This document shows positions 5,935 to 6,032 of a DNA stretch of 6,032 bases, in pieces. This stretch comes from Pseudomonadota bacterium (GTDB taxonomy: Bacteria; Pseudomonadota; Gammaproteobacteria; Burkholderiales; Burkholderiaceae): contig JAEZQX010000185.1 in the NCBI GenBank assembly GCA_023441105.1, forward strand, positions 1-6,032, given 5' to 3'. A program made the translations under genes and the position numbers. The notes beneath the pieces were generated by a model. The model was not told the DNA's origin, did not search any database, and saw only the letters and a program-made list of their open reading frames with translations. Each line of letters opens with the position of its first letter. Within the stretch, counting starts at the first letter, position 1.

Positions 5935-6032
5935 TCATCCGGCCATTCTGCGCCGGCCACGGGAGCGTCAAGACGGGAAAAGGCGGTCAAGGGCGGTGCA
6001 ATTCCGGGGCCGGCCCCGGCGTGCGGGCGGGC
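5935..6032. other. Non-coding region upstream of the cyclase, with a 16-bp palindrome
   Basis: I see no gene in these 98 bases. They hold the weak cyclase promoter candidate, two further TTG-started, ACCGCC-containing motifs on the minus strand (TTGCACCGCC from 6003, TTGACCGCC from 5990) and a perfect 16-bp palindrome, CCGGGGCCGGCCCCGG, at 6004-6019. The palindrome could be an operator, the stem of a terminator for a gene beyond the window edge, or a chance product of the high G+C content. Confidence 0.5.
5945..5971 (-). promoter_or_regulatory. Weak candidate promoter of the cyclase gene
   Basis: On the minus strand TTGACG (5971-5966, five of six matches to the -35 consensus) is followed after 15 nt by CAGAAT (5950-5945, four of six matches to -10). 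The spacer is shorter than the usual 16-18 nt. A start near 5938 would give a leader of about 34 nt carrying the GGAGGG ribosome site. This is a pattern match only. Confidence 0.3.

Overview
The window is GC-rich (roughly two-thirds G+C by eye) and densely coding, with 4-base ATGA overlaps between successive genes. It reads as chromosomal DNA of a flagellated proteobacterium. The fliM-N-O-P-Q-R order, the soluble REC-HisKA_3 kinase and the TPENY-type diguanylate cyclase fit a high-GC betaproteobacterium (Burkholderiales/Rhodocyclales type) best. A xanthomonad-like gammaproteobacterium cannot be excluded, and the lineage is inferred from protein style only.

Layout. Positions 1-2709 (+ strand) are the distal part of a flagellar operon: the last codons of fliM, then fliN (C-ring/switch), fliO (export-gate assembly factor), and fliP, fliQ and fliR (core of the flagellar type III export gate). 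Spacings are 4, 31, -4, -4 and 28 nt, so the six genes look co-transcribed and partly translationally coupled. flhB does not follow fliR. Positions 2741-4581 (+) hold a two-gene two-component system. It consists of a soluble histidine kinase with an N-terminal receiver domain and no sensor or membrane segment, followed with a 4-nt overlap by a NarL/FixJ-type response regulator with a LuxR helix-turn-helix. A TACAAT -10-like element sits just before the kinase ATG at a distance suggesting its own, possibly leaderless, promoter. Positions 4624-5904 (- strand) encode a cytoplasmic GGDEF diguanylate cyclase with an intact GGEEF active site and an RxxD inhibitory site, convergent to the response regulator. 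The 42-nt gap between the two stop codons holds a strong hairpin that probably serves as a terminator for both. Positions 5905-6032 are the upstream region of the cyclase, with a strong Shine-Dalgarno, weak promoter-like hexamers and a 16-bp perfect GC palindrome.

Functional picture. FliM/FliN form the switch complex that sets rotation, and FliO/P/Q/R build the export channel. The neighbouring two-component system and cyclase plausibly link environmental or cell-cycle signals, through transcription and c-di-GMP, to the choice between motility and attachment. That link rests on gene neighbourhood alone. I saw no mobile elements, CRISPR arrays, tRNA or rRNA genes, and no clear evidence of an undescribed system. 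The points most worth a second look are the apparently sensor-less REC-kinase, its possibly leaderless start, and the cyclase upstream region.
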